Source: JAAELZ01 sp965223465 (GTDB lineage Bacteria > Pseudomonadota > Gammaproteobacteria > Arenicellales > Poriferihabitantaceae). Taken from it: DNA of 64,000 nt. Below the pieces are notes generated by a model. The model was not told the origin of the DNA. It saw only the letters and a program-made list of their open reading frames with translations, and searched no databases. Both the position numbers and the translations under genes were made by a program. Positions 27,773 to 35,712 of this stretch are shown here, piece after piece; position 1 is the stretch's first letter; every line of letters begins with the position of its first letter. Location: the NCBI GenBank assembly GCA_965223465.1, contig OZ245025.1:930001-994000 (forward strand), written 5' to 3'.

Positions 27773-28306
27773 TTAATTAGCGGTTAGCTCTATGGGGTTA
27801 TGGATAATAATCTCGACTCGTCTGTTCACTTTACGGCCCGCTTCGGTAGCGTTGTCCGCCACGGGCAAAATTTCGCCATTTGCGGTTGAGGACATCCTAT
27901 CTTCATCGACATTACTAAACACCAATTCTTTTAACACGGTTTCAGCGCGCCGCGCTGAGAGATCCACATTGTATTCCAAATCGCCAATACTATCGGTATG
28001 CCCTTCAATCGAAATTCGACGATTCTGTGCTTGAGGTAAATCGAGTATATCGGCCATCTGGGCAATCGTGGCTCGGGAAGTAGCCTTGAGATCGCTTTTA
28101 TCAAAATCAAAATAGATGGTAAGCAGCGTGATAATTACGCCGCGTTCATCTTCATGCACATCAACCCCAATTTCTTCAAGTTGGGAAATCATTTGCGAGT
28201 TATCGATGGGGTCTTTTTCATCAATAGTCTGACAGGCATTGAGAAAAATTGAACAAGAAAAAATAATTGTGATAGTTAAAAATTTATTAGGCAGATTCGA
28301 ATACAT
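27773..28306 (-). CDS. OmpA-family outer membrane lipoprotein
   Basis: The 177-residue protein begins MYSNLPNKFLTITIIFSCSI and continues to a lipobox FLNAC, so it should be lipidated at that Cys. The C-terminal OmpA domain contains TIYFDFDKSDLKA, ISIEGHTDSIGDLEYN, LSARRAETVLKEL and NRRVEIII, the peptidoglycan-binding signature. It probably anchors the outer membrane to the cell wall. Another reading would start at a TTG 38 codons upstream, but the lipoprotein signal fixes the ATG. It converges on feoC. Confidence 0.9.
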   Translation of the reverse strand: MYSNLPNKFLTITIIFSCSIFLNACQTIDEKDPIDNSQMISQLEEIGVDVHEDERGVIITLLTIYFDFDKSDLKATSRATIAQMADILDLPQAQNRRISIEGHTDSIGDLEYNVDLSARRAETVLKELVFSNVDEDRMSSTANGEILPVADNATEAGRKVNRRVEIIIHNPIELTAN

Positions 28307-28667
28307 TTTTATACGCTCCAATATAGTTAATGGCGGGAGGTTGCATATGCCTGTAGGTAAGGCGATATCACCAACTATCTTTATAACTATAGGCGCTGAA
28401 TATCGATCAGTATGTGTCAATACTCATAAAAAACGGTTTTAAATGCTGTAATTGCTCCAGCGCATTATCACAGTTTAAACAGGATTGGGCCGCTCCCTGA
28501 TTTTCGCTGCCCACTTAGTCCGTGTGGTCTGAATCTGCACTCTCCTGTTATTTCAGGCCACTAAATCATCACACCACCCTAGCAGTACTGACCTGTGGTA
28601 CCGAGGCCGTCTTTGATTGCCTTTTCATACAGTGTGAAACTAGATGCGCAAGGAGGTGTTGTCGCAT
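28307..28667. other. Intergenic region between the OmpA-like gene and folD
   Basis: These 361 bases hold no convincing gene. On the minus strand, one frame overlapping the folD 3' end reads a protein-like tail (LYEKAIKDGLGTTGQYC) before a TAG at 28579-28581, but it has no start codon and I cannot identify it. No clear hairpin or promoter was recognised. Confidence 0.4.
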
Positions 28668-29552
28668 CTAAATCTCCATTTGATAGGCTTCCAAATCATG
28701 CTGCTGACAAGCCGCCTGATAGGTATTAAATAACAAACACGCAATGGTCATCGGTCCGACGCCGCCGGGAACTGGGGTAATGCCCGCTGCATTTTCACTG
28801 GCACCAGTGAAGTCCACATCACCCACCAGTTTGTTTTTGCCATCCACCTCAATGCGATTAATCCCCACGTCGATGACTGTCGCACCAGGTTTGACCCAAT
28901 CGCCTTTGACCAATTCAGGCTGTCCGACTGCGGCGATTAGGACATCCGCGCCTTGACACACGCCGCGTAAGTCTTGCGTTCTGGAATGCGCGATGGTGAC
29001 GGTACAATGCTGCTGTAACAATAGCGCAGCCAAAGGCTTGCCCACAATATTGGAACGCCCCACAATCACCGCGTTTTTTCCAGTTAAATCACCCAGCTGA
29101 TCTTTGAGCAGCATCAAACAACCCAGCGGCGTACAGGACACCAAACCAGGCTCTCCGATGGTTAGCCTACCGACATTGTTGATATGAAAACCGTCCACAT
29201 CCTTGGCCGGGTCAATCGCGTTAATAACCGTCATCGGGTTGATATGTTTGGGTAAAGGCAATTGCACCAAAATACCGTTAACCGCATCATTCTCGTTCAG
29301 CTCATTGATTAGCGAGAGTAAGGTTTCTTCAGTGGTCTCTTCGCCCAAAGCGTGATGAAAAGACTGCATACCTGCTTCCTTGGTTTGCCTTTTTTTATTA
29401 CGCACGTAAACATGGCTAGCTGGGTCTTCTCCGACCAATATGGTCGCCAGACCGGGTTGGATACCCGTCTCCTCTCGTAGATTTAATACCTTATCGGTAA
29501 TCGTCTTGCGTAAGTTAGCGGCAAAAGCCTTACCGTCAATAATCGTCGCCAT
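28668..29552 (-). CDS. folD: Methylenetetrahydrofolate dehydrogenase/cyclohydrolase FolD
   Basis: The 294-residue bifunctional enzyme interconverts 5,10-methylene- and 10-formyl-tetrahydrofolate. It has YVRNKKRQTKEAGM near residue 49 (with the catalytic Lys), NGILVQLPLPKHI near 92, DVDGFHINNVGRL near 117, GKNAVIVGRSNIVGKPLAAL near 158 and PVPGGVGPMTIACLL near the C-terminus. Length and start are normal. Its product pool connects to the glycine cleavage operon at 55.7-60.1 kb through methylene-THF. Confidence 0.97.
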   Translation of the reverse strand: MATIIDGKAFAANLRKTITDKVLNLREETGIQPGLATILVGEDPASHVYVRNKKRQTKEAGMQSFHHALGEETTEETLLSLINELNENDAVNGILVQLPLPKHINPMTVINAIDPAKDVDGFHINNVGRLTIGEPGLVSCTPLGCLMLLKDQLGDLTGKNAVIVGRSNIVGKPLAALLLQQHCTVTIAHSRTQDLRGVCQGADVLIAAVGQPELVKGDWVKPGATVIDVGINRIEVDGKNKLVGDVDFTGASENAAGITPVPGGVGPMTIACLLFNTYQAACQQHDLEAYQMEI

Positions 29553-29717
29553 AAATTGAACCTCAGAGGATGCTACTTGAATGAAAGCGGCTATTGTACG
29601 CTTTCACGTATCGCTAATATGCTCTTAATGCGCAATAAAAATGCGCAATTGCGTATTGAATCACACTGCATTTCCGCCTACCCTTCCGCGCTGGTAACAA
29701 CAGCTAAATTAATAATA

Positions 29718-30692
29718 ATGCCCTCATCCAAAACCATCCTTTTAGCCTTTCCAGGACAAGGCGCTCAATACCCAGGTATGGGTAAAGATTTATACGAAGC
29801 CTATAACAGCGTCAAACAGACCTACGAACAAGCGAGCGATACGCTGGGTTACGATATGGCGGAACTCTCCTTCAACGATCCGAACGATCAAATCAATCTA
29901 ACCCGCTATACGCAACCCGTTTTGCTGACCCACCACGTTGCGTGTTTACGAATATTCAACGAGCTTTCCGATAACAAAATTAAACCGCTGTATGCAGCAG
30001 GGCACAGTCTGGGAGAATATTCAGCACTACTCAGCGCGGGATCGATTGATTTTGCCCAAGCTTTGCGCTTAGTGAGCCAGCGAGGGGAACTCATGGGAAA
30101 GTATGGTCAGGGTGAAATGCAGGCGCTTACCCTAGGATATGACGATGCACAATCGCTGGCAGATGCGTATTATTGCGGGGTTGCGGCATGCAATATGGCG
30201 GATCAAACCGTGGTCGGTGGATTACCAGAAGATCTACAAGCGCTCGCAGAAGCAATGAACGAACGTTTTCCACGTAAACGCAGTACGCGATTAAAAACTG
30301 AAGGCGCTTTTCATACCTACTATATGGTAGAAGCGGCCATACGCTTTCGCCGAATATTGGATAAGAATAAGTTTAGTACACCGAATATTGATGTGTGTTC
30401 TAACTATACTGGCGAATTCCACGATTCCAGTGCGGAGTCGATTCGTTCCAAATTGTTTCTCCAGCTCTTTAACTCGGTAATGTGGGTGAATAATCTACAT
30501 CAGGTCGCTGATCAGGGTGTTGATCTGATTATCGAGTTTGGCGGAGGGATTGGCAATGGCGCGACCGCCGCCGAAAAACGCCCAAATCTAGCCGGAATTA
30601 TCAAAAAGACCTTTCGTAATCTTGACGTGCCTCCCACCCATTTAGCGGTAATTAATATCGAGACGCTTGAAAATACACTAAGTAACTTGTAA
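29718..30692 (+). CDS. ACP S-malonyltransferase (FabD-like), free-standing
   Basis: The 324-residue protein has the FabD fold: LAFPGQGAQYPGMG near residue 8 (oxyanion Gln), the nucleophile motif GHSLGEYSALL near 92, the arginine of LVSQRGELMGKYGQGEM near 116 and the catalytic His in GAFHTYYM near 196. It should transfer malonyl from CoA to an acyl carrier protein. There are no fabH, fabG or acpP neighbours, so it may be a second acyltransferase rather than the housekeeping FabD. I chose ATG at 29718; the frame is open 54 codons upstream without FabD-like sequence. Confidence 0.85.
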   Translation: MPSSKTILLAFPGQGAQYPGMGKDLYEAYNSVKQTYEQASDTLGYDMAELSFNDPNDQINLTRYTQPVLLTHHVACLRIFNELSDNKIKPLYAAGHSLGEYSALLSAGSIDFAQALRLVSQRGELMGKYGQGEMQALTLGYDDAQSLADAYYCGVAACNMADQTVVGGLPEDLQALAEAMNERFPRKRSTRLKTEGAFHTYYMVEAAIRFRRILDKNKFSTPNIDVCSNYTGEFHDSSAESIRSKLFLQLFNSVMWVNNLHQVADQGVDLIIEFGGGIGNGATAAEKRPNLAGIIKKTFRNLDVPPTHLAVINIETLENTLSNL

Positions 30693-30791
30693 CCCATTGT
30701 TTGATGGATTAATATCGATTTGATAACCATTTAACTGACTCGCAACCAGCATGCGCCATAGCGTATAGAACCGATCTAGGAGATAAAAACT

Positions 30792-31409
30792 ATGTTGAAA
30801 CCAAACCCAGGAAAAACCCAGCGAACAGGCTTATTTAAAGCACTCGCCTGCACGACCTTGCTGCTCAGTACCAGCAGTTATGCAGATTCTCAAACTACCT
30901 GGTTCGGCGAGGTTGCAGATGGTCAATGGCTCGCAGGAATTAAGCTCGGTGTTGCCGAAGCTGATTTATCCAGCATCGAAGGCGCAGATTATGATTCATC
31001 CGAAATGGTAACTTTCGTGTTCGGCTACCAGTTTTCACGCCCAATCGGCGATAACGGTACCGCTTCCATAGAAGTAGAATTAGGCAGTACCGCAGATGCA
31101 GATATTGGTCGAGGCAATGGTGTCAATGGCGTTGGCGAGTGGGATATGCACACGTCTGCGGTGTTTTTTAACTATCGCTCACCCGGCACGATCTACTTTA
31201 AAGGTAAACTCGGCGTGATCGATTCGAACATTGATTCCCGTTTTGGCAACCGTACGATTAAATCGGATGATGCTTCCTTGGCAGGCGGTATTGGTTTGGG
31301 TATGCGTCTCGCTGGCACCAATAACGTCAACATTGAAGGCGAGTGGGTAACGGCTTCCGGTGACAATGATATCAACTATTTTAACATTGGCGGCCTAATT
31401 GAATTCTAG
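30792..31409 (+). CDS. Outer-membrane beta-barrel protein
   Basis: The 205-residue precursor has a signal peptide (about 1-31, ending SSSYA). Alternating hydrophobic strands follow: WLAGIKLGVAEADL, VTFVFGYQFSR, ASIEVELGST, GTIYFKGKLGVID and YFNIGGLIEF, ending in an aromatic residue as outer-membrane barrels do. This suggests an eight-stranded OMP_b-brl-type barrel. The start has an AGGAGATAA ribosome-binding site. Function is unknown. A terminator hairpin follows at 31459-31483. Confidence 0.75.
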   Translation: MLKPNPGKTQRTGLFKALACTTLLLSTSSYADSQTTWFGEVADGQWLAGIKLGVAEADLSSIEGADYDSSEMVTFVFGYQFSRPIGDNGTASIEVELGSTADADIGRGNGVNGVGEWDMHTSAVFFNYRSPGTIYFKGKLGVIDSNIDSRFGNRTIKSDDASLAGGIGLGMRLAGTNNVNIEGEWVTASGDNDINYFNIGGLIEF

Positions 31410-31458
31410 GTTAGCTTAATAATTGTAGCGAATTTCTTACCCTTCGCTCATTCCAGAA

Positions 31459-31483
31459 AAGCCCAACTTTGCTTGGGCTTTTT
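31459..31483 (+). terminator. Intrinsic terminator after the beta-barrel gene
   Basis: AAGCCCAA at 31459-31466 pairs with TTGGGCTT at 31473-31480 around a 6-base loop, followed by TTT. It lies 50 bases after the barrel gene stop and before the LeuB-like gene. Confidence 0.75.
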
Positions 31484-31505
31484 AATGTCTATACCGTATT
31501 AATCT

Positions 31506-32603
31506 ATGAAAAACTACAAAATTGCATGCCTCGCCGGAGATGGTATTGGGCCCGAAATAATGCGTCAGGCAGAAAAATTACTCGCCGCAATCGAAACCAA
31601 ATATGATGTCCACTTCGAGTTAATGCCAGCGTTGTTTGGCGCCAGTGCCTGGTTTGAAGTAGGTAGTGCCCTGCCCCGGGAAACACTCGATATTTGTGAT
31701 CGCGCTGATGCCATCTTAAAAGGTACGATCGGCCTGAACCATGAGGATACCGAGAAAATCCCGGTTGAGGAACGCCCCGAGCGCGCTGGTTTGTTACCAC
31801 TCAGAAAGCATCTCGACACCTATGCCAACTTCCGCCCGGTTTATCTGCCCGCTGGATTAAAACATTTCTCGCCTTTAAAACCTGAAATTATCGGTGATGG
31901 AGTGGATATCATGATGATTCGGGAGCTGGTCGGGGGCTTATACTTTGGCAAAAAGGAAATAGGCAAAGATGAAAACGATCAGCGCTACGCGGTTGAGACC
32001 TTGGAATATACCGAAGCACAGATCGAACGTATTCTACGCGTTGCCTTTGAAACTGCACGACAACGCAAAGGCGTTCTGCACAATATCCATAAAAGTAACG
32101 TACTCAAATCCAGCGTATTGTGGAACAAAATCCTAGATGAGATCAAAGCAGACTATGCAGATGTTCAGGTGGAGCATATGCTGGTGGATGCCGCCGCAAC
32201 GCATCTTTGTTTGAATCCAGGACAATTTGACGTCATGGTTATGGAAAACATGATGGGTGATATTATTAGTGATCAAGGTGGTGGCATACTCGGATCACTC
32301 GGCTTAATGCCCTCTGCTTGCATTGGCCCCGAAAAGGCGTATTACGAACCTTCGCACGGTTCAGCACCGGATATTGCTGGAAAAAATATTGCCAACCCCT
32401 ATTCCATGCTGGGTTCGGTCGCGATGATGCTTGAGTACAGTTTTAATATGAAAGCACAATCACGCACTATTTTTGATGCGATGGAGCAATTATTTGTTGC
32501 CGGCGTCACCACACCGGATCTAAAACAGCCCGGGGTTGAAAATAAAATGATCAGCACTGAAGAATTCGGTGATCGGGTTGCAGAGGCGATCAAATCGGCA
32601 TAA
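31506..32603 (+). CDS. Isocitrate/isopropylmalate family dehydrogenase (LeuB-like)
   Basis: The 365-residue NAD-dependent beta-decarboxylating dehydrogenase contains GDGIGPEIM near residue 11, LLPLRKHLDTYANFRPV near 96, IRELVGGLYFG near 138, GDIISDQGGGILGSLGLMPS near 252 and YEPSHGSAPDIAGKNIANP near 280. The RELVGGLYFG segment favours 3-isopropylmalate dehydrogenase. However, the lysine region reads HNIHKSNVLK, rather than the SVDKANVL usual in LeuB. No leuA, leuC or leuD is adjacent. Substrate is therefore uncertain: 3-isopropylmalate is likely, but isocitrate or a related 2-hydroxyacid is possible. Confidence 0.82.
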   Translation: MKNYKIACLAGDGIGPEIMRQAEKLLAAIETKYDVHFELMPALFGASAWFEVGSALPRETLDICDRADAILKGTIGLNHEDTEKIPVEERPERAGLLPLRKHLDTYANFRPVYLPAGLKHFSPLKPEIIGDGVDIMMIRELVGGLYFGKKEIGKDENDQRYAVETLEYTEAQIERILRVAFETARQRKGVLHNIHKSNVLKSSVLWNKILDEIKADYADVQVEHMLVDAAATHLCLNPGQFDVMVMENMMGDIISDQGGGILGSLGLMPSACIGPEKAYYEPSHGSAPDIAGKNIANPYSMLGSVAMMLEYSFNMKAQSRTIFDAMEQLFVAGVTTPDLKQPGVENKMISTEEFGDRVAEAIKSA

Positions 32604-32718
32604 ATTAAATTATATTTATTTAATAACCCACTCATTAATAAAGATAAGTGTAGTACATTGGTGTATTATATGTAGAAAGTTTGCAACGCGATAATCCGGT
32701 TGTTTGATTGATCATCGC

Positions 32719-32732
32719 TTGACCCACATCAA
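32719..32732. promoter_or_regulatory. FNR/Anr-like box upstream of the Asp/Arg/Gly repeat protein
   Basis: TTGACCCACATCAA matches TTGAT-N4-ATCAA at nine of ten positions. It lies 117 bases before the start at 32849. Control by oxygen or redox state would suit a sulfur-storage protein, but both points are inference. Confidence 0.45.
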
Positions 32733-32798
32733 AAATTCACTTTCTTTGCAATATTTAACTTCTCTTTGATTAGAATATTATGATATATTGGTTGACGC

Positions 32799-32812
32799 AA
32801 TGTAATTACATT
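32799..32812. promoter_or_regulatory. Perfect 14-bp palindrome before the repeat protein
   Basis: AATGTAATTACATT is a perfect inverted repeat without a spacer, 36 bases upstream of the start codon. It could be an operator for a dimeric regulator or overlap the transcription start. I do not recognise the regulator. Confidence 0.45.
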
Positions 32813-32848
32813 GAACTCGACACATACTAAATTAACAAGAGGTGACTT

Positions 32849-33397
32849 ATGAAGTACACAAGTAAATTGCTTGCGATGCTCGCGATGCTCGCTGTGTCGT
32901 CAACGGCGTTTGCAGATTTTAATATGCCGTTTTTTGATGACGATGACGACGACGATTTCTATCGTTGGTATTATTACAACAGTCAGCGAGAGCAAGCTCG
33001 CGACCGAGATCGATATGACGATGGCGAGCCTCGTCGCTATCCCCCACGTCGGTATTACTACGACGATGACGATGACTTTTTCGGCAGTGGTCGCGGACGA
33101 GGTCGTGGACGCGGAAGCGGCAATTTCGGCTTTAATATGAATGCTGATATGGATGCTGATTCTGATTGGGACACCGACTGGGATGGCGATGGCGACATTG
33201 ATGAAGACGATTATTACTATAGCCGTAGCCGAGGCCGTGGCAGAGGCAGTGGTAGCGGTAATTTCGGCTTTAATATGAACGCTGACACCGACTTTGACGG
33301 CGATTTTGATGGCGATTGGGAAGATGATTATGACCGTCGACGTTATTACCGCGAACGTCCTCGACGCAGTCGCAGCCGTGCAGCACCCGCAGAGTAA
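32849..33397 (+). CDS. Secreted Asp/Arg/Gly-rich repeat protein, possible sulfur-globule protein
   Basis: The 182-residue precursor has a clear signal peptide (about 1-22, ending STAFA). The rest is low complexity: an Asp run near residues 30-36, Tyr/Arg segments, and two copies of a block containing RGRGRG followed by SGNFGFNMNAD (about 81-100 and 128-146). There are no cysteines and no catalytic motif. Aromatic, Gly-rich repetitive proteins with Asn/Asp-rich repeats recall sulfur-globule envelope proteins of sulfur-oxidising bacteria, but the match is from memory. A cell-surface matrix or mineral-binding protein is another option. It starts with an AGAGGTGAC ribosome-binding site and ends at a strong terminator. 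Confidence 0.75.
   Translation: MKYTSKLLAMLAMLAVSSTAFADFNMPFFDDDDDDDFYRWYYYNSQREQARDRDRYDDGEPRRYPPRRYYYDDDDDFFGSGRGRGRGRGSGNFGFNMNADMDADSDWDTDWDGDGDIDEDDYYYSRSRGRGRGSGSGNFGFNMNADTDFDGDFDGDWEDDYDRRRYYRERPRRSRSRAAPAE
33119..33286 (+). repeat. Tandem protein repeat block encoding SGNFGFNMNAD
   Basis: Two near-identical DNA segments about 140 bases apart (starting near 33119 and 33257) share an 18-base identical core and encode the same peptide block. They indicate internal duplication within the repeat protein. Confidence 0.7.
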
Positions 33398-33427
33398 TAT
33401 CACTCCCCTTATTTAGGGTGATTTATC

Positions 33428-33453
33428 AAGGCGCCAGATTGGCGCCTTTTTTA
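33428..33453 (+). terminator. Intrinsic terminator after the repeat protein
   Basis: AAGGCGCC at 33428-33435 pairs with GGCGCCTT at 33441-33448 around a 5-base loop, and a run of six T follows (33447-33452). A second, weaker hairpin (ATCAC/GTGAT) precedes it at 33399-33422. Confidence 0.88.
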
Positions 33454-33560
33454 TTGTTGGTCGTAAATAACGTCTCTAGGCAAAATGTCTTATCGCGCAA
33501 CCGACTTGAATTACCTATAATCCACTGTTATCCACATCATCAATTTTACACCACGCCGTT

Positions 33561-35693
33561 ATGGCACACTTTACCAGTAATTCTTACCAACAATGGCAAG
33601 CACTTGCCGTCAAAGAGCGGCGTAAAACATCCGCCGAAGAACTGAACCATCATTCCCTGGAAGGCATCAAAATCAAGCCTTTATACAGCGCTGAAGATCT
33701 TGCCAATATCGAATATCATCAAAGTATGCCAGGGTTTGCCCCCTATTTACGGGGCCCACGCGCCAGTATGTATACTGGTCGCGCTTGGACAGTACGTCAA
33801 TATGCGGGGTTTTCTACCGCACAGGAATCGAATAATTTTTATCGAAAAAATATTGCCGCAGGGCAAACTGGCTTATCGGTCGCCTTTGATTTAGCCACGC
33901 ATCGAGGTTATGACTCGGATCACCCACGCGTTGAAGGCGATGTAGGGAAAGCAGGTGTCGCGATTGATTCGGTTGAGGATATGAAAATCCTGTTCGATCA
34001 AATTCCACTGGATAAAATGTCGGTTTCAATGACCATGAACGGCGCGGTGTTGCCGGTTATGGCTATGTTCATTGTCGCTGCTGAAGAACAAGGTGTGCAG
34101 CCCGAACAGCTCGCGGGCACGCTGCAAAATGATATCCTGAAGGAATTCATGGTGCGTAATACCTATATTTACCCCCCTGAACCGTCTATGCGTATTGTCT
34201 CTGACATTATCGCTTACACCGCGCAGCACATGCCTAAGTTCAACCCGATCTCGATCTCGGGATATCACATGCAGGAGGCAGGCGCAACTTGTCTGCAGGA
34301 ACTTGCTTTTACCATTGCCGATGGCATTGAGTATGCACGCGCGGCAAAAAACAGCGGCCTGGATATCGACGCCTTCGCACCGCGATTGTCTTTCTTTTTC
34401 GCTATCGGCATGAATTTTTTCATGGAAATTGCCAAATTACGTGCTGCAAGGGTGCTGTGGGCAGAATATATTGACAAGCTGTTTCAACCCAAAAACCCCA
34501 AATCGTTGATGTTGCGCACTCACTGCCAAACTTCCGGGGTCAGCCTGACAAGCAAAGACCCGTACAATAACGTAGTGCGTACCACGATTGAAGCCATGGC
34601 GGCGGTATTAGGGGGCACCCAATCGCTACACACCAACTCGTTTGATGAGGCTCTTGCGTTACCGACTGAAACCTCCGCCCGCATCGCCCGAAATACCCAG
34701 CTGATTATTCGGGACGAGACAGAGATTACCCGCGTGGTCGACCCGCTTGGTGGCTCTTACTACATCGAATCGTTAACCCAGAGTTTGGTCAACGAGGCCC
34801 GAAAAATTATTGATGAAGTCGAAGAAATGGGTGGTATGGCCCAAGCCGTTGTCAGCGGTATGCCCAAACTTAAAATAGAGGAATCTGCCACTATCCGTCA
34901 GGCACGTATTGATAAACACGAAGATATCATTGTGGGTGTGAATAAATTTCAATCCGATGACGAGCAGGAAATTGATGTATTAGTGGTCGATAACCAAAAA
35001 GTGCGCACTGACCAAATTGCGCAGCTGGAGAAAATGAAGCAAACGCGCAACCCTGATGCGTTAAAAAAGGCACTCTCTGCCCTTACTGCAGCAGCTGAGA
35101 GTGATGAAAACTTGCTTGACGCTGCTATCGACGCCTCTCGCGCGAGGGCTAGTTTGGGAGAGATTTCAGATGCCTTGGAAGCAGTATATGGCAGGCATCA
35201 AGCGCAAAATCAATCGGTGGGTGGAGTTTACGGTCAGGCACTAGAAAATAATGACCAATTCACCATGTTACAAAAAGAAATAAGCACGTTCGAACAGGAA
35301 CATGGACGCCGCCCTCGCATTTTGGTCGCAAAACTAGGCCAGGATGGGCATGATCGCGGTGCCAATGTAATCGCTACAGCCTTAGCAGATATTGGGTTTG
35401 ATGTTGATCTTAGCCCTTTATTTCAGACGCCCGAAGAGATTGTTCGCCAGGCACTTGACAATGATGTACACGTCATTGGCATTTCCACACAGGCCGGTGC
35501 GCACACCCAGCTGGTGCCAGAGGTGATGGCCCTGCTCAAACAACAGAATATTGACGATATCGTGGTGATTTGTGGTGGCGTCATTCCCCCGCAAGACTAT
35601 GCGGCGCTGTACGAAGTGGGCGTCGCAGAAGTCTTTGGCCCCGGAACCCATATCCCGGATGCCGCTGCCAATCTAATAAATCACATAAAATAA
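33561..35693 (+). CDS. scpA: Methylmalonyl-CoA mutase
   Basis: The 710-residue enzyme converts (R)-methylmalonyl-CoA to succinyl-CoA using adenosylcobalamin. The N-terminal TIM-barrel domain includes YTGRAWTVRQYAGFSTAQES near residue 71 and LSVAFDLATHRGYDSDHP near 104. The C-terminal B12 domain starts near 575 with RILVAKLGQDGHDRGANVI; the His of DGHDRG is the lower cobalt ligand. It is a full-length single-chain mutase. It leads a five-gene cluster that converts propionyl-CoA to succinyl-CoA. Confidence 0.97.
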   Translation: MAHFTSNSYQQWQALAVKERRKTSAEELNHHSLEGIKIKPLYSAEDLANIEYHQSMPGFAPYLRGPRASMYTGRAWTVRQYAGFSTAQESNNFYRKNIAAGQTGLSVAFDLATHRGYDSDHPRVEGDVGKAGVAIDSVEDMKILFDQIPLDKMSVSMTMNGAVLPVMAMFIVAAEEQGVQPEQLAGTLQNDILKEFMVRNTYIYPPEPSMRIVSDIIAYTAQHMPKFNPISISGYHMQEAGATCLQELAFTIADGIEYARAAKNSGLDIDAFAPRLSFFFAIGMNFFMEIAKLRAARVLWAEYIDKLFQPKNPKSLMLRTHCQTSGVSLTSKDPYNNVVRTTIEAMAAVLGGTQSLHTNSFDEALALPTETSARIARNTQLIIRDETEITRVVDPLGGSYYIESLTQSLVNEARKIIDEVEEMGGMAQAVVSGMPKLKIEESATIRQARIDKHEDIIVGVNKFQSDDEQEIDVLVVDNQKVRTDQIAQLEKMKQTRNPDALKKALSALTAAAESDENLLDAAIDASRARASLGEISDALEAVYGRHQAQNQSVGGVYGQALENNDQFTMLQKEISTFEQEHGRRPRILVAKLGQDGHDRGANVIATALADIGFDVDLSPLFQTPEEIVRQALDNDVHVIGISTQAGAHTQLVPEVMALLKQQNIDDIVVICGGVIPPQDYAALYEVGVAEVFGPGTHIPDAAANLINHIK

Positions 35694-35712
35694 TTTAATT
35701 AAATCTTTAATA

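Noticed and set aside
28579..28690. Minus-strand fragment reading LYEKAIKDGLGTTGQYC next to folD
   Set aside because: It looks protein-like but has no start codon, overlaps the folD 3' end and matches no family I recognise.
32900..33403. Long minus-strand open frame rich in Val and Ile opposite the repeat protein
   Set aside because: It mirrors the repetitive Asp/Arg/Gly codons of the plus strand; composition explains the lack of stops and there is no ribosome-binding site.
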